Source: Pseudorhizobium flavum
GTDB lineage: Bacteria > Pseudomonadota > Alphaproteobacteria > Rhizobiales > Rhizobiaceae
Assembly: GCF_902502825.2 (NCBI RefSeq)
Contig: NZ_LR723670.1
Location: 2,232,001-2,296,000 of the forward strand
DNA: 64,000 bases
Direction of reading: 5' to 3'
This document shows, in pieces, positions 27,151 to 36,178 of this stretch. A program made the translations under genes and the position numbers. The number at the start of each line of letters is the position of its first letter. Within the stretch, counting starts at the first letter, position 1. Under the pieces are notes generated by a model. The model was not told the DNA's origin. It did no database searches and saw nothing but the letters and a program-made list of their open reading frames with translations.

Positions 27151-28296
27151 TCAGAAGCAGTCGACGAAGAGTTGCCGAGTGTTTTCCAGCGTCATCGGCA
27201 CAGGATTGCCACCGCAGCTGGGATCCTCGATCGCCGTGGCGGCGAGCTCATCGATTCGATCCTGACCGATGCCCATCGCCGTCAGGTTTTCCGGTACGCC
27301 GAGTTCCGCCCGCAGCGACAGGACATAGTCGTAGAAGCCGTCGAAGCCTCCGCTGATACCGAGATAGGCGGCCGCACGCTCGATCTTCTCTTCGATCGCC
27401 GGCCGGTTGAAGCGTAGCACCGGCGGCATGACAACCGCGTTCGTCATGCCATGATGCGTGTTGTAAATGGCACCGATCGGATGCGACAGCGAATGGATCG
27501 CGCCGAGACCCTTCTGGAAGGCAACCGCCCCCATGGCCGCAGCGGACATCATGTTGGTGCGTGCCTCGATATCAGTCCCGTCCCTGTAGGCGCGCGGCAG
27601 GAATTCCTTGACCAGCCGCATGCCCTCAAGCGCAATCCCCTGGCTCATCGGGTGGTAGAAGGGCGAGCAATAGGCTTCCAGGCAGTGGGCGAAAGCGTCC
27701 ATGCCAGTGCCGGCGGTGATCATCTTCGGCATGCCGACCGTCAGTTCAGGATCGGCGATCACGACGCCGGGCAGGAACTTCGGATGGAAGATGATCTTCT
27801 TCACATGCGTCTCGGAATTGGTGATCACCGAGGCGCGACCGACTTCCGACCCAGTGCCGGCGGTCGTCGGCACCGCGACGATCGGTGCAATGCCCTCGGT
27901 GCTGGCGCGCGTCCACCAGTCACCGATATCTTCGAAATCCCAGACCGGCCGTGTCTGACCAACCATGAAGGCGACCGCCTTGCCGAGGTCGAGGCCCGAA
28001 CCGCCGCCGAAGGCCACCACGCCGTCGTGCCCGCCATCGCGAAACGCTTTCACGCCTGCTTCCAGGTTCTTCTCGTTCGGGTTGGGATCGACATCGGCGA
28101 AGATCGCACGACCGAGGCCCGCCTCCTCCAGAACATCCAGCGCATGACCGGTGATCGCCATCGAGGCAAGTCCACGATCGGTGACCAGAAGCGGCTTCTT
28201 CATGCCGAGCGACTTGCAGGCGTCGGCCAGTTCGTTGATCCGGCCCCGGCCGAGCTTGACGGCGGTCGGATAGCTCCAGTTCGCGACGATGTTCAT
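27151..28296 (-). CDS. Iron-containing (group III) alcohol dehydrogenase
   Basis: This 381-residue protein has the NAD(P)-binding GGGSGLDLGKAVAF (about residue 97), VPTTAGTGSEVGRASVI, and the metal site formed by Asp/His in GTGMDAFAHCLEAY and by the histidines of GLGAIHSLSHPIGAIYNTHHG. It should oxidise a primary alcohol to an aldehyde. The ATG at 28296 overlaps the stop of the aldehyde dehydrogenase gene (ATGA), so alcohol and aldehyde oxidation are coupled. An ORF reading further upstream has no ribosome-binding site and a basic nonsense-like tail. It is last in a six- or seven-gene operon. Confidence 0.92.
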   Translation of the reverse strand: MNIVANWSYPTAVKLGRGRINELADACKSLGMKKPLLVTDRGLASMAITGHALDVLEEAGLGRAIFADVDPNPNEKNLEAGVKAFRDGGHDGVVAFGGGSGLDLGKAVAFMVGQTRPVWDFEDIGDWWTRASTEGIAPIVAVPTTAGTGSEVGRASVITNSETHVKKIIFHPKFLPGVVIADPELTVGMPKMITAGTGMDAFAHCLEAYCSPFYHPMSQGIALEGMRLVKEFLPRAYRDGTDIEARTNMMSAAAMGAVAFQKGLGAIHSLSHPIGAIYNTHHGMTNAVVMPPVLRFNRPAIEEKIERAAAYLGISGGFDGFYDYVLSLRAELGVPENLTAMGIGQDRIDELAATAIEDPSCGGNPVPMTLENTRQLFVDCF

Positions 28297-29678
28297 TTCG
28301 TGACTTTCTTCAGATGGTAGGACTTGGGTCTTGTCAGGTTGTGGAAGCCGAGGACGGAGAGCGAGCCACCACGGCCGGTCTCCTTGACGCCGGTCCAGCA
28401 AAGCGCCGGATCGAGATAGTCGGCGCGGTTCATGAAGACGGTACCAGTTTCGATCTCGCGACCGATCCGCCCCGCCCTTTCGGCATCCTGCGTCCAGAGC
28501 GATGCCGTCAGGCCGTACTTGCTGTCGTTCATCAGGGAGATCGCCTCATCGTCGCTCTTCACCTTCATGATCCCGACGGCCGGACCGAAGGTCTCCTCCG
28601 TCATGAAGGTCATGGAATGGTCAACGTCGACGAGAATCTGCGGCGCAAGATAAGCGCCGCCGTCATCGGCCGGAAAGAGCTTCGGATCGACCAGCGCCTT
28701 CGCGCCACGCGAAACGGCATCCGAGAGTTGCTCGCGGACCACCTTGGCGAAACGCTTGTTCGCCATCGGCCCCAGCGTCGTCTCCTGCTCCAGGGGGTTG
28801 CCGAGCTTGTAGTTCGAGACCCAGGCGACCGATTTTTCCACGAACTGGTCGTATAGCGACTCATGGACGTAGATGCGCTCGATACCGCAGCAGCACTGTC
28901 CGGAATTGTAGGTGGCGCCATCCATTAGCGTGTCGACAGCCGCATCGAGATCGGCGTCCTCCATGACGTAGCCCGGATCCTTGCCGCCGAGCTCGAGGCC
29001 GAGCCCGGTGAAGGTGCCTGCGGCTGCGCGCTCGATGGAGCGTCCGCCTTCGACCGAGCCGGTGAAGTTGATGAAGTTGAACTTGCCGGCGGCGATCAGT
29101 GCCGAGGTGGTGTCATGGTCGAGGAAGAGGTTGACGAAGACATCCTCCGGCACGCCTGCCTCGACGAAGGCGCGTACTAGCCGCTCGCCGACCAGCAGCG
29201 TCTGCGAGGCATGCTTGATGACGACCGTATTACCGGCCATCAGCGCCGGCGCCACAGTGTTGATCGCCGTCATGTAGGGGTAGTTCCACGGGGCGATGAC
29301 GAAGACGACGCCATGCGGCTCGCGCTCGATGCGGCGCTCGAAGCTCGCGCTCTCCTCCACCACCATCGGCGCCAGCGCATCGGCGGCGATCGAGGCGACG
29401 TAGTTGGAGCGTTCGTTGAAGCCTTTGAACTCGCCGCCATAGCGGATCGGGCGGCCCATCATCCACGCAAGTTCGGGCACCACTTCGTCGGCCATCTCGT
29501 TCAGCCGGGTGACGCCCTTCAGGACGAGTTGGACGCGTTCCTCGAGCGGGCGCTTGGCCCAACTCTTCTGCGCCTTGCGGGCACGGTCAACGGCCGCAGC
29601 AGCCTCCTCGAAACCCATGGCCTGTCGCTCGGCATAGACCGAGCCGTCGACCGGCGAAATGCATTGGATCATGGTCAT
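28293..29678 (-). CDS. NAD(P)-dependent aldehyde dehydrogenase
   Basis: This enzyme of about 461 residues oxidises an aldehyde to its carboxylate. Seen are the cofactor region APWNYPYMTAINTVAPALMAGNTVVIK, the glutamate general base in LELGGKDPGYV and the nucleophile in YNSGQCCCGIERIYV. The last has three cysteines in a row, with the central one expected to be catalytic. The closing EETFGPAVGIMKV is normal. The family branch resembles succinate-semialdehyde-type enzymes. The ATG at 29678 is preferred over a GTG at 29684. It lies between the GS-like gene and the alcohol dehydrogenase gene. Confidence 0.9.
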   Translation of the reverse strand: MTMIQCISPVDGSVYAERQAMGFEEAAAAVDRARKAQKSWAKRPLEERVQLVLKGVTRLNEMADEVVPELAWMMGRPIRYGGEFKGFNERSNYVASIAADALAPMVVEESASFERRIEREPHGVVFVIAPWNYPYMTAINTVAPALMAGNTVVIKHASQTLLVGERLVRAFVEAGVPEDVFVNLFLDHDTTSALIAAGKFNFINFTGSVEGGRSIERAAAGTFTGLGLELGGKDPGYVMEDADLDAAVDTLMDGATYNSGQCCCGIERIYVHESLYDQFVEKSVAWVSNYKLGNPLEQETTLGPMANKRFAKVVREQLSDAVSRGAKALVDPKLFPADDGGAYLAPQILVDVDHSMTFMTEETFGPAVGIMKVKSDDEAISLMNDSKYGLTASLWTQDAERAGRIGREIETGTVFMNRADYLDPALCWTGVKETGRGGSLSVLGFHNLTRPKSYHLKKVTK

Positions 29679-29718
29679 GATCACACTTCCTGTCTTTTAT
29701 GATCTTGTTGGTCGAGCA

Positions 29719-31089
29719 CTAGGCCCTTTCGAAGCCACGCGCCACTTCCCAATCGGTGATGCGACGATCGTATTCTTCCTGCTCCCACTGTGCGGCGCGG
29801 GTATAGTGATCGATGACGTCGTCACCGAAGGCGGAGCGCAGCATGGGTGAGCCGGACATCAGCGCCGTCGCGTCGCGCAGCGTGTGCGGAATTTCGCGAA
29901 TGTCCTTGCCACCATAGGCGTCACCCTCGAAGGCCGGCTCCAGCTCCATTCTGTTCTCGATCCCGTCGATGCCGGCTGCAAGGAGCGCGGCCATGGCAAG
30001 ATAAGGATTGAGATCGGAGCCACTGACGCGGCATTCAATGCGGATGCCCTTGGTCGAGTCACCGCAGAGGCGATAGCCGGCCGTGCGGTTGTCCTTTGAC
30101 CAGATCGCCTTGGTGGGCGCGAACGTGCCGGCCATGAAGCGCTTGTAGGAGTTTATGTAGGGCGCCAGGAAATAGGTGATCTCGCCGGCATGGGCGAGCA
30201 GGCCCGCGACGTAGTGCTTCATCGTCTCGGACATGCCGTGCTCGGCGTCCTTATCGAAGAAGAGCGGCGTCTTTCCGTCATCACTCCAGAGCGACTGATG
30301 GATGTGAGAGGAGGAACCGGCGGCATTGTAGTTCCACTTGGCAAGGAAGGTGATGGCCTTGCCTTTCGACCAGGCGATCTCCTTGCAGCCGTTCTTGATG
30401 ATCACATGGCGGTCGGCCATGGTCAGTGCATCGGCGTAGCGGACGTTGATCTCCTCCTGGCCGGCCGAGGCTTCGCCCTTGGAATTCTCCACGGGGATGC
30501 CCGCGCCCTGCAACCCGTTGCGGATTGCCCGCATCACCTCCTCTTCCTTGCTCGTCTGGAAGATGTGGTAGTCCTCGTTATACGCGCTGGCGAGCTTGAG
30601 ATTGCGGTAGCCGGACGCGTGGGCCTGCTCATAGGTCTGGTCGAACAGGAAGAACTCGAGTTCCGTCGCCATGAAGGCCTTCATGCCCATGGCCTCGAGC
30701 CGGGCCACCTGTTTCTTGAGGATGGCCCGCGGCGAATGCGGCACTTCTTCATGGGTGTGGTGGTCGAGCACGTCGCAGAGGACCAGGGCGGTTCCTTCGA
30801 GCCAGGGAATGCGCCGCAGCGTCGAAAGGTCCGGCTTCATCGTATAGTCGCCATAGCCCTTTTCCCAGCTCGTCGCCTTGTAGCCGGAAATGGTCTCCAT
30901 CTCCATGTCGGTGGCGAGAAGATAGTTGCAGCTGTGGGTTTCCTCGTAGGCGCCTTCGACGAAGAACTGCGCCTGGAAGCGCTTGCCCATCAGGCGGCCC
31001 TGCATGTCCACGAGGCAGGCGAGTACGGTATCGATCCGACCATCCGCGACATCGCGTTTCAGGTCATCAAATGTGTAGGTGGCGGTCAT
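29719..31089 (-). CDS. Glutamine-synthetase-family ligase (gamma-glutamyl-amine synthetase type)
   Basis: This 456-residue protein has both GS domains. The ATP/metal residues lie in KAFMATELEFFLF and GEASAGQEEINVRYADAL, and the ATP-binding histidine region is NAAGSSSHIHQSLW. KGIRIECRVSGSDLNPYLAMAALLAAG is also present. Divergence from GlnA and the location inside a catabolic operon argue against ammonia assimilation. PuuA-like relatives join glutamate to an amine at the gamma-carboxyl. The start at 31089 has GGAAG upstream and one at 31101 does not. Partner genes suggest the amine carries an alcohol group. Confidence 0.88.
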   Translation of the reverse strand: MTATYTFDDLKRDVADGRIDTVLACLVDMQGRLMGKRFQAQFFVEGAYEETHSCNYLLATDMEMETISGYKATSWEKGYGDYTMKPDLSTLRRIPWLEGTALVLCDVLDHHTHEEVPHSPRAILKKQVARLEAMGMKAFMATELEFFLFDQTYEQAHASGYRNLKLASAYNEDYHIFQTSKEEEVMRAIRNGLQGAGIPVENSKGEASAGQEEINVRYADALTMADRHVIIKNGCKEIAWSKGKAITFLAKWNYNAAGSSSHIHQSLWSDDGKTPLFFDKDAEHGMSETMKHYVAGLLAHAGEITYFLAPYINSYKRFMAGTFAPTKAIWSKDNRTAGYRLCGDSTKGIRIECRVSGSDLNPYLAMAALLAAGIDGIENRMELEPAFEGDAYGGKDIREIPHTLRDATALMSGSPMLRSAFGDDVIDHYTRAAQWEQEEYDRRITDWEVARGFERA

Positions 31090-31157
31090 GGAGGCTTCCA
31101 TCGGGACGAAGATCGGAGGAGGAACGGGGCCGCCGCAGCAGCCCCGTCCCGGCTGGC

Positions 31158-32204
31158 TTAGCTGTATCGGTACGGAGGTCCGGCTTTCTCCATCGTCTCG
31201 CGATACTTCTTGAGGATCTCCACGACCTTGGCAGCGCGGGGGCTTGTCGCGGCGATCTCATCCCAGAATTTCAGCGCTTCCGCCTCGACCGTCTTCCATT
31301 CCTCGTCGGGAATGGTCGTCAGCTCAAGCTTCGTGCCCTCTACGCGTAGCTTGGCTTCGCCGCCCCAGTACCAGTGCTGGCGGTAGTAGTGCGAGGAATC
31401 CATGGTGAGCTTAAAGAGCTCCTTCAGATTGTCCGGCACCTCGTTCCAGCGATCGGCATTGGCGAAGAACGACCCGCACCAGGCACCGGAAATGTTGTTG
31501 GTGAGGAAGTATTTCGTCACGTCGGCCCAGCCGACCGTGTAGTCCTCGGTAATGCCGGACCAGGCGATCCCATCGATTTCGCCGGTCTGCATCGCGACCT
31601 GGACGTCCTCCCACGGGAGTGTGACCGGGACGACGCCGAAGCGGTTGAGGAACTGCCCGGCTGTCGGGAAGGTGAAGATGCGCAGGCCCTTGAGGTCCTC
31701 AAGGCTCTTCAGCGGCTTGTTGGTGGCGAAGTTGCACGGGTCCCAGGCACCGGCAGAAAGCCACTTCACACCGACCTCGCTATAGGCCTCGTCCCAGATC
31801 TCGTTCAGGCCGTACTGGTGGAACAGCGTCGGGACGTCCAGGCTGTATCGAGAGGCGAACGGGAAATAGCCACCAAAGACTTTGATATCGACCGGCGAGT
31901 TCATCGAGTCGTCGTCAGACTGCACGGCATCGATCGTGCCGGCCTGCATGGCGCGGAAAAGTTCGCCCGTGGGAACCAGCTGGTCGGCCGTGTAGAGTTC
32001 GATCTCCATCTGGCCTTCGGCGATCTTGTTGAAGGAGTCGATTGCCGGCTTGATCACGTGCTCGGCAAGCGCCGGGCCCGCATAGGTCTGCAGCCGCCAG
32101 CGGATCAGCGCCTGCGCCTTTACATGTGGTGCGGCCAGCATGGCTGGTGCGGCTGCCGCGGCGGTCAAACCCGCCGTCTTCAGGAATTGTCTTCTGTTGG
32201 TCAT
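31158..32204 (-). CDS. TRAP transporter solute-binding protein (DctP family)
   Basis: This 348-residue periplasmic receptor starts with a twin-arginine signal (NRRQFLKTAG, then an Ala-rich stretch ending HVKAQ). The DctP fold shows the residue-150 region FATNKPLKSLEDLKGLRIFTFPTAG and EIDGIAWSGITEDYTVGW. The ligand-binding arginine typical of carboxylate binders should lie in DLKGLRIFT. It has a GAGGGAAC ribosome-binding site. It works with the DctM and DctQ subunits encoded upstream and, with the enzymes downstream, probably delivers the operon's substrate. Tat export of a binding protein is common in this family branch (TAXI/mannitol-chloroaromatic type). Confidence 0.92.
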   Translation of the reverse strand: MTNRRQFLKTAGLTAAAAAPAMLAAPHVKAQALIRWRLQTYAGPALAEHVIKPAIDSFNKIAEGQMEIELYTADQLVPTGELFRAMQAGTIDAVQSDDDSMNSPVDIKVFGGYFPFASRYSLDVPTLFHQYGLNEIWDEAYSEVGVKWLSAGAWDPCNFATNKPLKSLEDLKGLRIFTFPTAGQFLNRFGVVPVTLPWEDVQVAMQTGEIDGIAWSGITEDYTVGWADVTKYFLTNNISGAWCGSFFANADRWNEVPDNLKELFKLTMDSSHYYRQHWYWGGEAKLRVEGTKLELTTIPDEEWKTVEAEALKFWDEIAATSPRAAKVVEILKKYRETMEKAGPPYRYS

Positions 32205-32306
32205 GTCTGTTCCCTCTGTTGATGATTGATACAGTCACGCCGCACCGAGTTGTCCGGTGCGAAGCCGGCCCGTTGCCCGGGCTCTCTTGTTGATGTTCCG
32301 AGTGCG

Positions 32307-33632
32307 CTAGCCGCGAACATTGACATGCTCCGGCAGCCATAGTGCGATCTGCGGAAACGCCATGATGATGGCGAGCCCGATCATCATGATGATGACGAAA
32401 GGCCAGACCGAACGGTAGATGTCTCCCAATGAAACCTCCGGCGGCGCCATGGCCCGCATCAGGAAGAGATTATAGCCGAAGGGCGGCGTCATGTAGGAGA
32501 TCTGGCAGGTGATCGTGTAGAGGACGCCGTACCAGATCAGGTCGAAGCCGAGCTTGCCGACCAGCGGGATGTAGAGCGGCGCGACGATGACGAGCATGGC
32601 CGTATCATCGAGGAACATGCCCATCAGGATGAACGACAGCTGCATCAGGATGAGGATCGTCCAGGGCGAAAGGCCCCAATCGTTGACCAGCAGTCCCTCG
32701 ATCGCGCGCACCGCTCCCAGCCCGTCGAAAACGGCACCGAAGCAGAGTGCGGCGAGGATGATCCACATGAACATGCAGGTGATGCCGAGCGTCTGCTCGA
32801 TCGTCCGCGTCAGGACGCCGTTGCCGAGCCGCCCCTTCAAGGCGGCCACAACCAGAGCGGACAGCGCGCCGACTGCGGAGCTTTCCACGAGGCTGGTATA
32901 GCCCATCAGGAAAAGCCCCATCATCAGAAAGAAGATCAGGAACGGCAGGATGCCGGCGCGAAGCAGCTTCAGCTTCTCCGAGAGCGGAATGTCCCGCTCT
33001 TCCTTGGGGAGCACCGGACCCAGTGCGGGGTTCAGATGGCAGCGGATGACGATATAGATGATGAAAAGAACTGCCAGGAGCAGGCCCGGAAAGGCACCGG
33101 CAAGCCAGAGCTGGCCGACCGGTTGGCGGGCAATCATCCCGTAGAGCACGAGCACCACACTTGGCGGCACCAGGATGCCGAGCGAACTGCCCGCTTGGAT
33201 GACGCCGGTCACCATGGTCTTGTCGTAGCCGCGCTTGAGCAGCTCCGGCAGCGCAATCGTCGCGCCGATCGCCATTCCGGCAACGGAGAGGCCGTTCATC
33301 GCCGAGATGATGACCATCAGGCCGATCGTGCCGACGGCGAGGCCACCGCGAAGACCGCCCATCCAGACGTGGAAGGCCTTGTAGAGATCTTCCGCAATGC
33401 CGGACTCAGACAGCAGATAGCCCATGAAGATGAACATCGGCAGCGTCAGGAGCGGATACCACTTCATCAGCTTCATCGCAGCCGAGAAGCCGAGTTCGAA
33501 ACCGCCATTGCCCCACAGGATCGCGGCAGCAACGACGCCGACGAATCCGATCACCGCAAAGACGCGCTGCCCCGTCAGCATGCTGAGCAGCATGGAGGAG
33601 AACATGAACAGGATGATCAGTTCTGCACTCAT
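32307..33632 (-). CDS. TRAP transporter large permease (DctM)
   Basis: This 441-residue membrane protein has about twelve hydrophobic helices. The DctM signatures are seen in AMNGLSVAGMAIGATIALPELLKRGYDKTMVTGVIQAGSSLGILVPPS and in the closing TPPFGYNLFLMRAMAPPEV. It is the Na+-driven channel subunit. The start overlaps the DctQ stop (ATGA). A 102-base gap separates it from the DctP gene downstream and may hold a processing site. Confidence 0.93.
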   Translation of the reverse strand: MSAELIILFMFSSMLLSMLTGQRVFAVIGFVGVVAAAILWGNGGFELGFSAAMKLMKWYPLLTLPMFIFMGYLLSESGIAEDLYKAFHVWMGGLRGGLAVGTIGLMVIISAMNGLSVAGMAIGATIALPELLKRGYDKTMVTGVIQAGSSLGILVPPSVVLVLYGMIARQPVGQLWLAGAFPGLLLAVLFIIYIVIRCHLNPALGPVLPKEERDIPLSEKLKLLRAGILPFLIFFLMMGLFLMGYTSLVESSAVGALSALVVAALKGRLGNGVLTRTIEQTLGITCMFMWIILAALCFGAVFDGLGAVRAIEGLLVNDWGLSPWTILILMQLSFILMGMFLDDTAMLVIVAPLYIPLVGKLGFDLIWYGVLYTITCQISYMTPPFGYNLFLMRAMAPPEVSLGDIYRSVWPFVIIMMIGLAIIMAFPQIALWLPEHVNVRG

Positions 33633-34138
33633 GCCAGCGGCCTCCCCAGCGCAACCGCCAGATCCTTGATGAAGATGGAGGTCGCCTGCAGGAGGGTAAG
33701 GAAGATGCCGATCACCATCACGATCTTGATCGGCGCCATGTAAGGCGACCAGGACGAGTAGCTGGTCTCGTTATACTGGATCGCGTAGTTGGTGCTGGAT
33801 ATGCCGCCATAGAGGAGGAAGAACAGGTAGGTAAACAGCATGAAGATGGTGACCACGTCGACGATCGCCTTGGTTCGCGGCGACCAGCGGCCATAGGCAA
33901 GGTCCATCCTGACATGCGAGTCGAGCTGCAGCGAATAGGCGCCGCCAAGCAGAAAATAGGCGGCCATCACGAACTGGGCCATTTCCAGCGTCCAGAGCGA
34001 AGGCAGGAAAAAGGCCTTCGACATGGACGACCAGAGAAGGATGCCCATCATCACGAAGATAAGGTACATGGTCACGCGGCCGACCCCGCGATTGAAGCGG
34101 TCGACAACGCGGACATAAGTCTTCAGCACGTCAGGCAT
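33629..34138 (-). CDS. TRAP transporter small permease (DctQ)
   Basis: This 169-residue protein has four predicted membrane helices. MILLWSSMSKAFFLPSLWTLEMAQFVMAAYFLLGGAYSL and the following SHVRMDL are typical of the DctQ subunit. It is coupled to DctM by a four-base overlap. Only 67 bases separate it from the N-formylglutamate amidohydrolase-like gene upstream on the same strand. Confidence 0.9.
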   Translation of the reverse strand: MPDVLKTYVRVVDRFNRGVGRVTMYLIFVMMGILLWSSMSKAFFLPSLWTLEMAQFVMAAYFLLGGAYSLQLDSHVRMDLAYGRWSPRTKAIVDVVTIFMLFTYLFFLLYGGISSTNYAIQYNETSYSSWSPYMAPIKIVMVIGIFLTLLQATSIFIKDLAVALGRPLA

Positions 34139-34205
34139 CGGCGCCCGCCGCGACTAGCAATGTGTGATCGTGCACCCTTTCATTCTCCCAGTCCGTTCCA
34201 CCTCG

Positions 34206-35000
34206 TCAGCCGCCATTTTTGTTGTTCTTGGTCAGCGGGCCAATGCTCTCCCTCAGCAGTTTGCTGAGGAAGTCTGCCGCCGCGCCCTGACCAGCCTCGT
34301 CGGCGATCAGGTCGTTGCGAACTTCGATCATCACGTTCAGAAGCCCGGCAGGCAAGGCATGAAGTTCGAGTGTGTGTGTCACGCCGTCTGCCGGGCCGTA
34401 GGGCTCGTTCCGTTCCAACCGGTAAGGGTGCGTCCCTGCAGTTGCCTGCAGCATCCTGTCGGCCAGACGGCTATCCGTATCGTGGAGGATGCCGATTTCC
34501 ACCGCCCGCTCCTGTCCAAAATAGACGCGCGTGAAGCTGTGGACCGTGACAAGCACCGTCTGCAATCCCCTCGCCCGCCGCGCCACGATCTCGTCGCGGA
34601 TCGCTCCCTGGAAAGGCAGGTAGAGCGAGGTGGTGCGCAGCGACTTCTCCGCCTCCGACAGGTTCTCATTGCCCGGAATGCGGAAGACCTCGCTGACGTC
34701 GCGGATGGCGGCGGGCGATTCCGGCGGGCGATTGCAGTCATAGACAAGCCGAGAAAAGCGCTGGTAGATCAGCGTGGCGTCAAGCTTCTGCGACATGAGC
34801 CGCGCAACAGCGAGCGCACCCGGATCCCAAGCGATATGCGACGAAAGCGCGTCCTCGGAGAGTCCAAGGGTGCCGTACCGTTTCGGCAGTCTGCGCGAAG
34901 CATGCTCACAAACCAGAAGCACCTCGCCCCGTCCCCGGGGGTTTTCGATTGCGACTGGCTCGCCGTCATTTTCCGTGAAGAATGTCGTTTCGGCCAGCAT
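34206..35000 (-). CDS. N-formylglutamate amidohydrolase-family protein
   Basis: This 264-residue enzyme has VLLVCEHASRRLP at residues 26-38, FSRLVYDCNRPPESPAA, VLVTVHSFTRVYFG and LLNVMIEVRNDLI, the succession of metal and substrate motifs of the HutG/FGase (peptidase M14-like) family. Family members release glutamate from N-acyl-glutamates. In this operon, hydrolysis of a glutamyl or acyl-glutamate intermediate is more likely than histidine breakdown, since no hut genes are nearby. The ATG at 35000 has only a weak ribosome-binding site, while a strong one upstream serves an out-of-frame ORF that overlaps the start; a GTG at 35027 is an alternative. Confidence 0.82.
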   Translation of the reverse strand: MLAETTFFTENDGEPVAIENPRGRGEVLLVCEHASRRLPKRYGTLGLSEDALSSHIAWDPGALAVARLMSQKLDATLIYQRFSRLVYDCNRPPESPAAIRDVSEVFRIPGNENLSEAEKSLRTTSLYLPFQGAIRDEIVARRARGLQTVLVTVHSFTRVYFGQERAVEIGILHDTDSRLADRMLQATAGTHPYRLERNEPYGPADGVTHTLELHALPAGLLNVMIEVRNDLIADEAGQGAAADFLSKLLRESIGPLTKNNKNGG

Positions 35001-35052
35001 GTCGTCCGGAGAGCAAGTGTGGAACACGCCGAAGAGAATTCTTCATCTTCAT
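34966..35052 (-). other. Candidate 28-codon upstream ORF overlapping the amidohydrolase start
   Basis: GGAGGA (35053-35058 on the complement) precedes two ATGs, at 35052 and 35046. They open a basic 26-28-residue frame that ends at 34966, inside the amidohydrolase gene in another frame. Spacing suits the second ATG. It may be a leader for translational coupling, or a sign of a start-region frameshift. Confidence 0.35.
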
Positions 35053-35071
35053 TCCTCCGTCAATGCAGTTC

Positions 35072-35087
35072 TGAAATTTTCTCTTCA
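35072..35087. promoter_or_regulatory. Candidate RpiR operator in the divergent promoter region
   Basis: TGAAATTTTCTCTTCA has TGAA and TTCA ends eight bases apart with an AT-rich middle, the general shape of RpiR-family operators. It lies between the minus-strand operon and the divergent RpiR regulator, so it could control both. Confidence 0.33.
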
Positions 35088-35163
35088 TCACGCGCATTGA
35101 CTTGCCGGCGGAAAGAAGAGTTAAATCTCATCAACCGGCGAAGACCGGAAGGGAACAGCATCA

Positions 35164-36051
35164 GTGCCAACCGCCGCACGCACCGTCTCGGATGTCATCC
35201 GCACCCGCTACGACAGCCTGACGCGTGCCGAAAGGCAGCTGGCCGACAGGATCTTGGAGAACTATCCGGTGTCCGGCCTCGGGAGCATCACGACGATTGC
35301 GGAAAACGCAGGCGTTTCCACGCCCACAGTTGCCCGCATGGTGCAGAAGCTTGGGTTCAAGGGATATCCGGAATTCCAGTCCCACCTGCACCACGAGCTT
35401 GAGGAAACGATCTCCAATCCGATTACCAAACATGATCGATGGGCGCTGAACGCGCCGGGTACGCACATCCTCAATCGCTTCGCGGAAGCGGTGACCGCCA
35501 ACCTCCGCGACACACTTTCCGACCTGAATACCAAGACGTTCGAAGGTGCGGCAGCACTGCTGGGCGACCTCGATCGCAGCATCTACTTCGTCGGCGGTCG
35601 CATCACCGGGGCGCTCGCGGAATACTTCTTCACGCACATGCAGGTCATCCGCCCGAGAGCGACGTTGATCTCGAACAATTCCAGTTCCTGGCCGCAGCAT
35701 GTGCTGAACATGAACCGCGGCGATGTTCTGGTGATCTTCGACATCCGCCGTTACGAGCAGGAAATGGCAACACTGGCGGAGGTCGCAAGGCAGAACGGCG
35801 TCGTGATCGTCCTGATCACCGACATCTGGGGCTCGCCGGTCGCGAAACATGCCCGGCACACTTTCCGCGCCCGGATAGAAGCGCCCAGCGCCTGGGATTC
35901 CTCGGTCGTGACTCTCTTTCTCGTCGAGGCACTGATCGAAGCTGTGCAGAGCGCCACCTGGGACAGGACGCGCGAACGCATGACCTCGCTCGAAGAGCTC
36001 TTCGAGCAATCGCGGCTTTTCCGCCGTCCGCACCGACACAAGCTGGAATGA
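35164..36051 (+). CDS. RpiR-family transcriptional regulator with SIS domain
   Basis: This 295-residue protein begins with GTG behind GGAAGGGAAC. The N-terminal HTH_6 domain has LGSITTIAENAGVSTPTVARMVQKLGFKGYPEFQ. The C-terminal SIS phosphosugar-isomerase-like domain starts near residue 120 (RSIYFVGGRITGALAEYFFTHM) and normally binds a small effector. It is divergent from the amidohydrolase-TRAP operon and directly upstream of the ABC importer genes, which it may regulate together. Confidence 0.9.
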   Translation: MPTAARTVSDVIRTRYDSLTRAERQLADRILENYPVSGLGSITTIAENAGVSTPTVARMVQKLGFKGYPEFQSHLHHELEETISNPITKHDRWALNAPGTHILNRFAEAVTANLRDTLSDLNTKTFEGAAALLGDLDRSIYFVGGRITGALAEYFFTHMQVIRPRATLISNNSSSWPQHVLNMNRGDVLVIFDIRRYEQEMATLAEVARQNGVVIVLITDIWGSPVAKHARHTFRARIEAPSAWDSSVVTLFLVEALIEAVQSATWDRTRERMTSLEELFEQSRLFRRPHRHKLE

Positions 36052-36178
36052 GCGTCCGGCGAAAAGCCTGCAGTGCAAGAGACTTATCAGCGAATACTCA
36101 CCTGTGCAGACTGTCACATACCGTACATGAACCGGCTCTACGAGTCGCCGCCACACGACCAAACCTCAGGAGGATATC

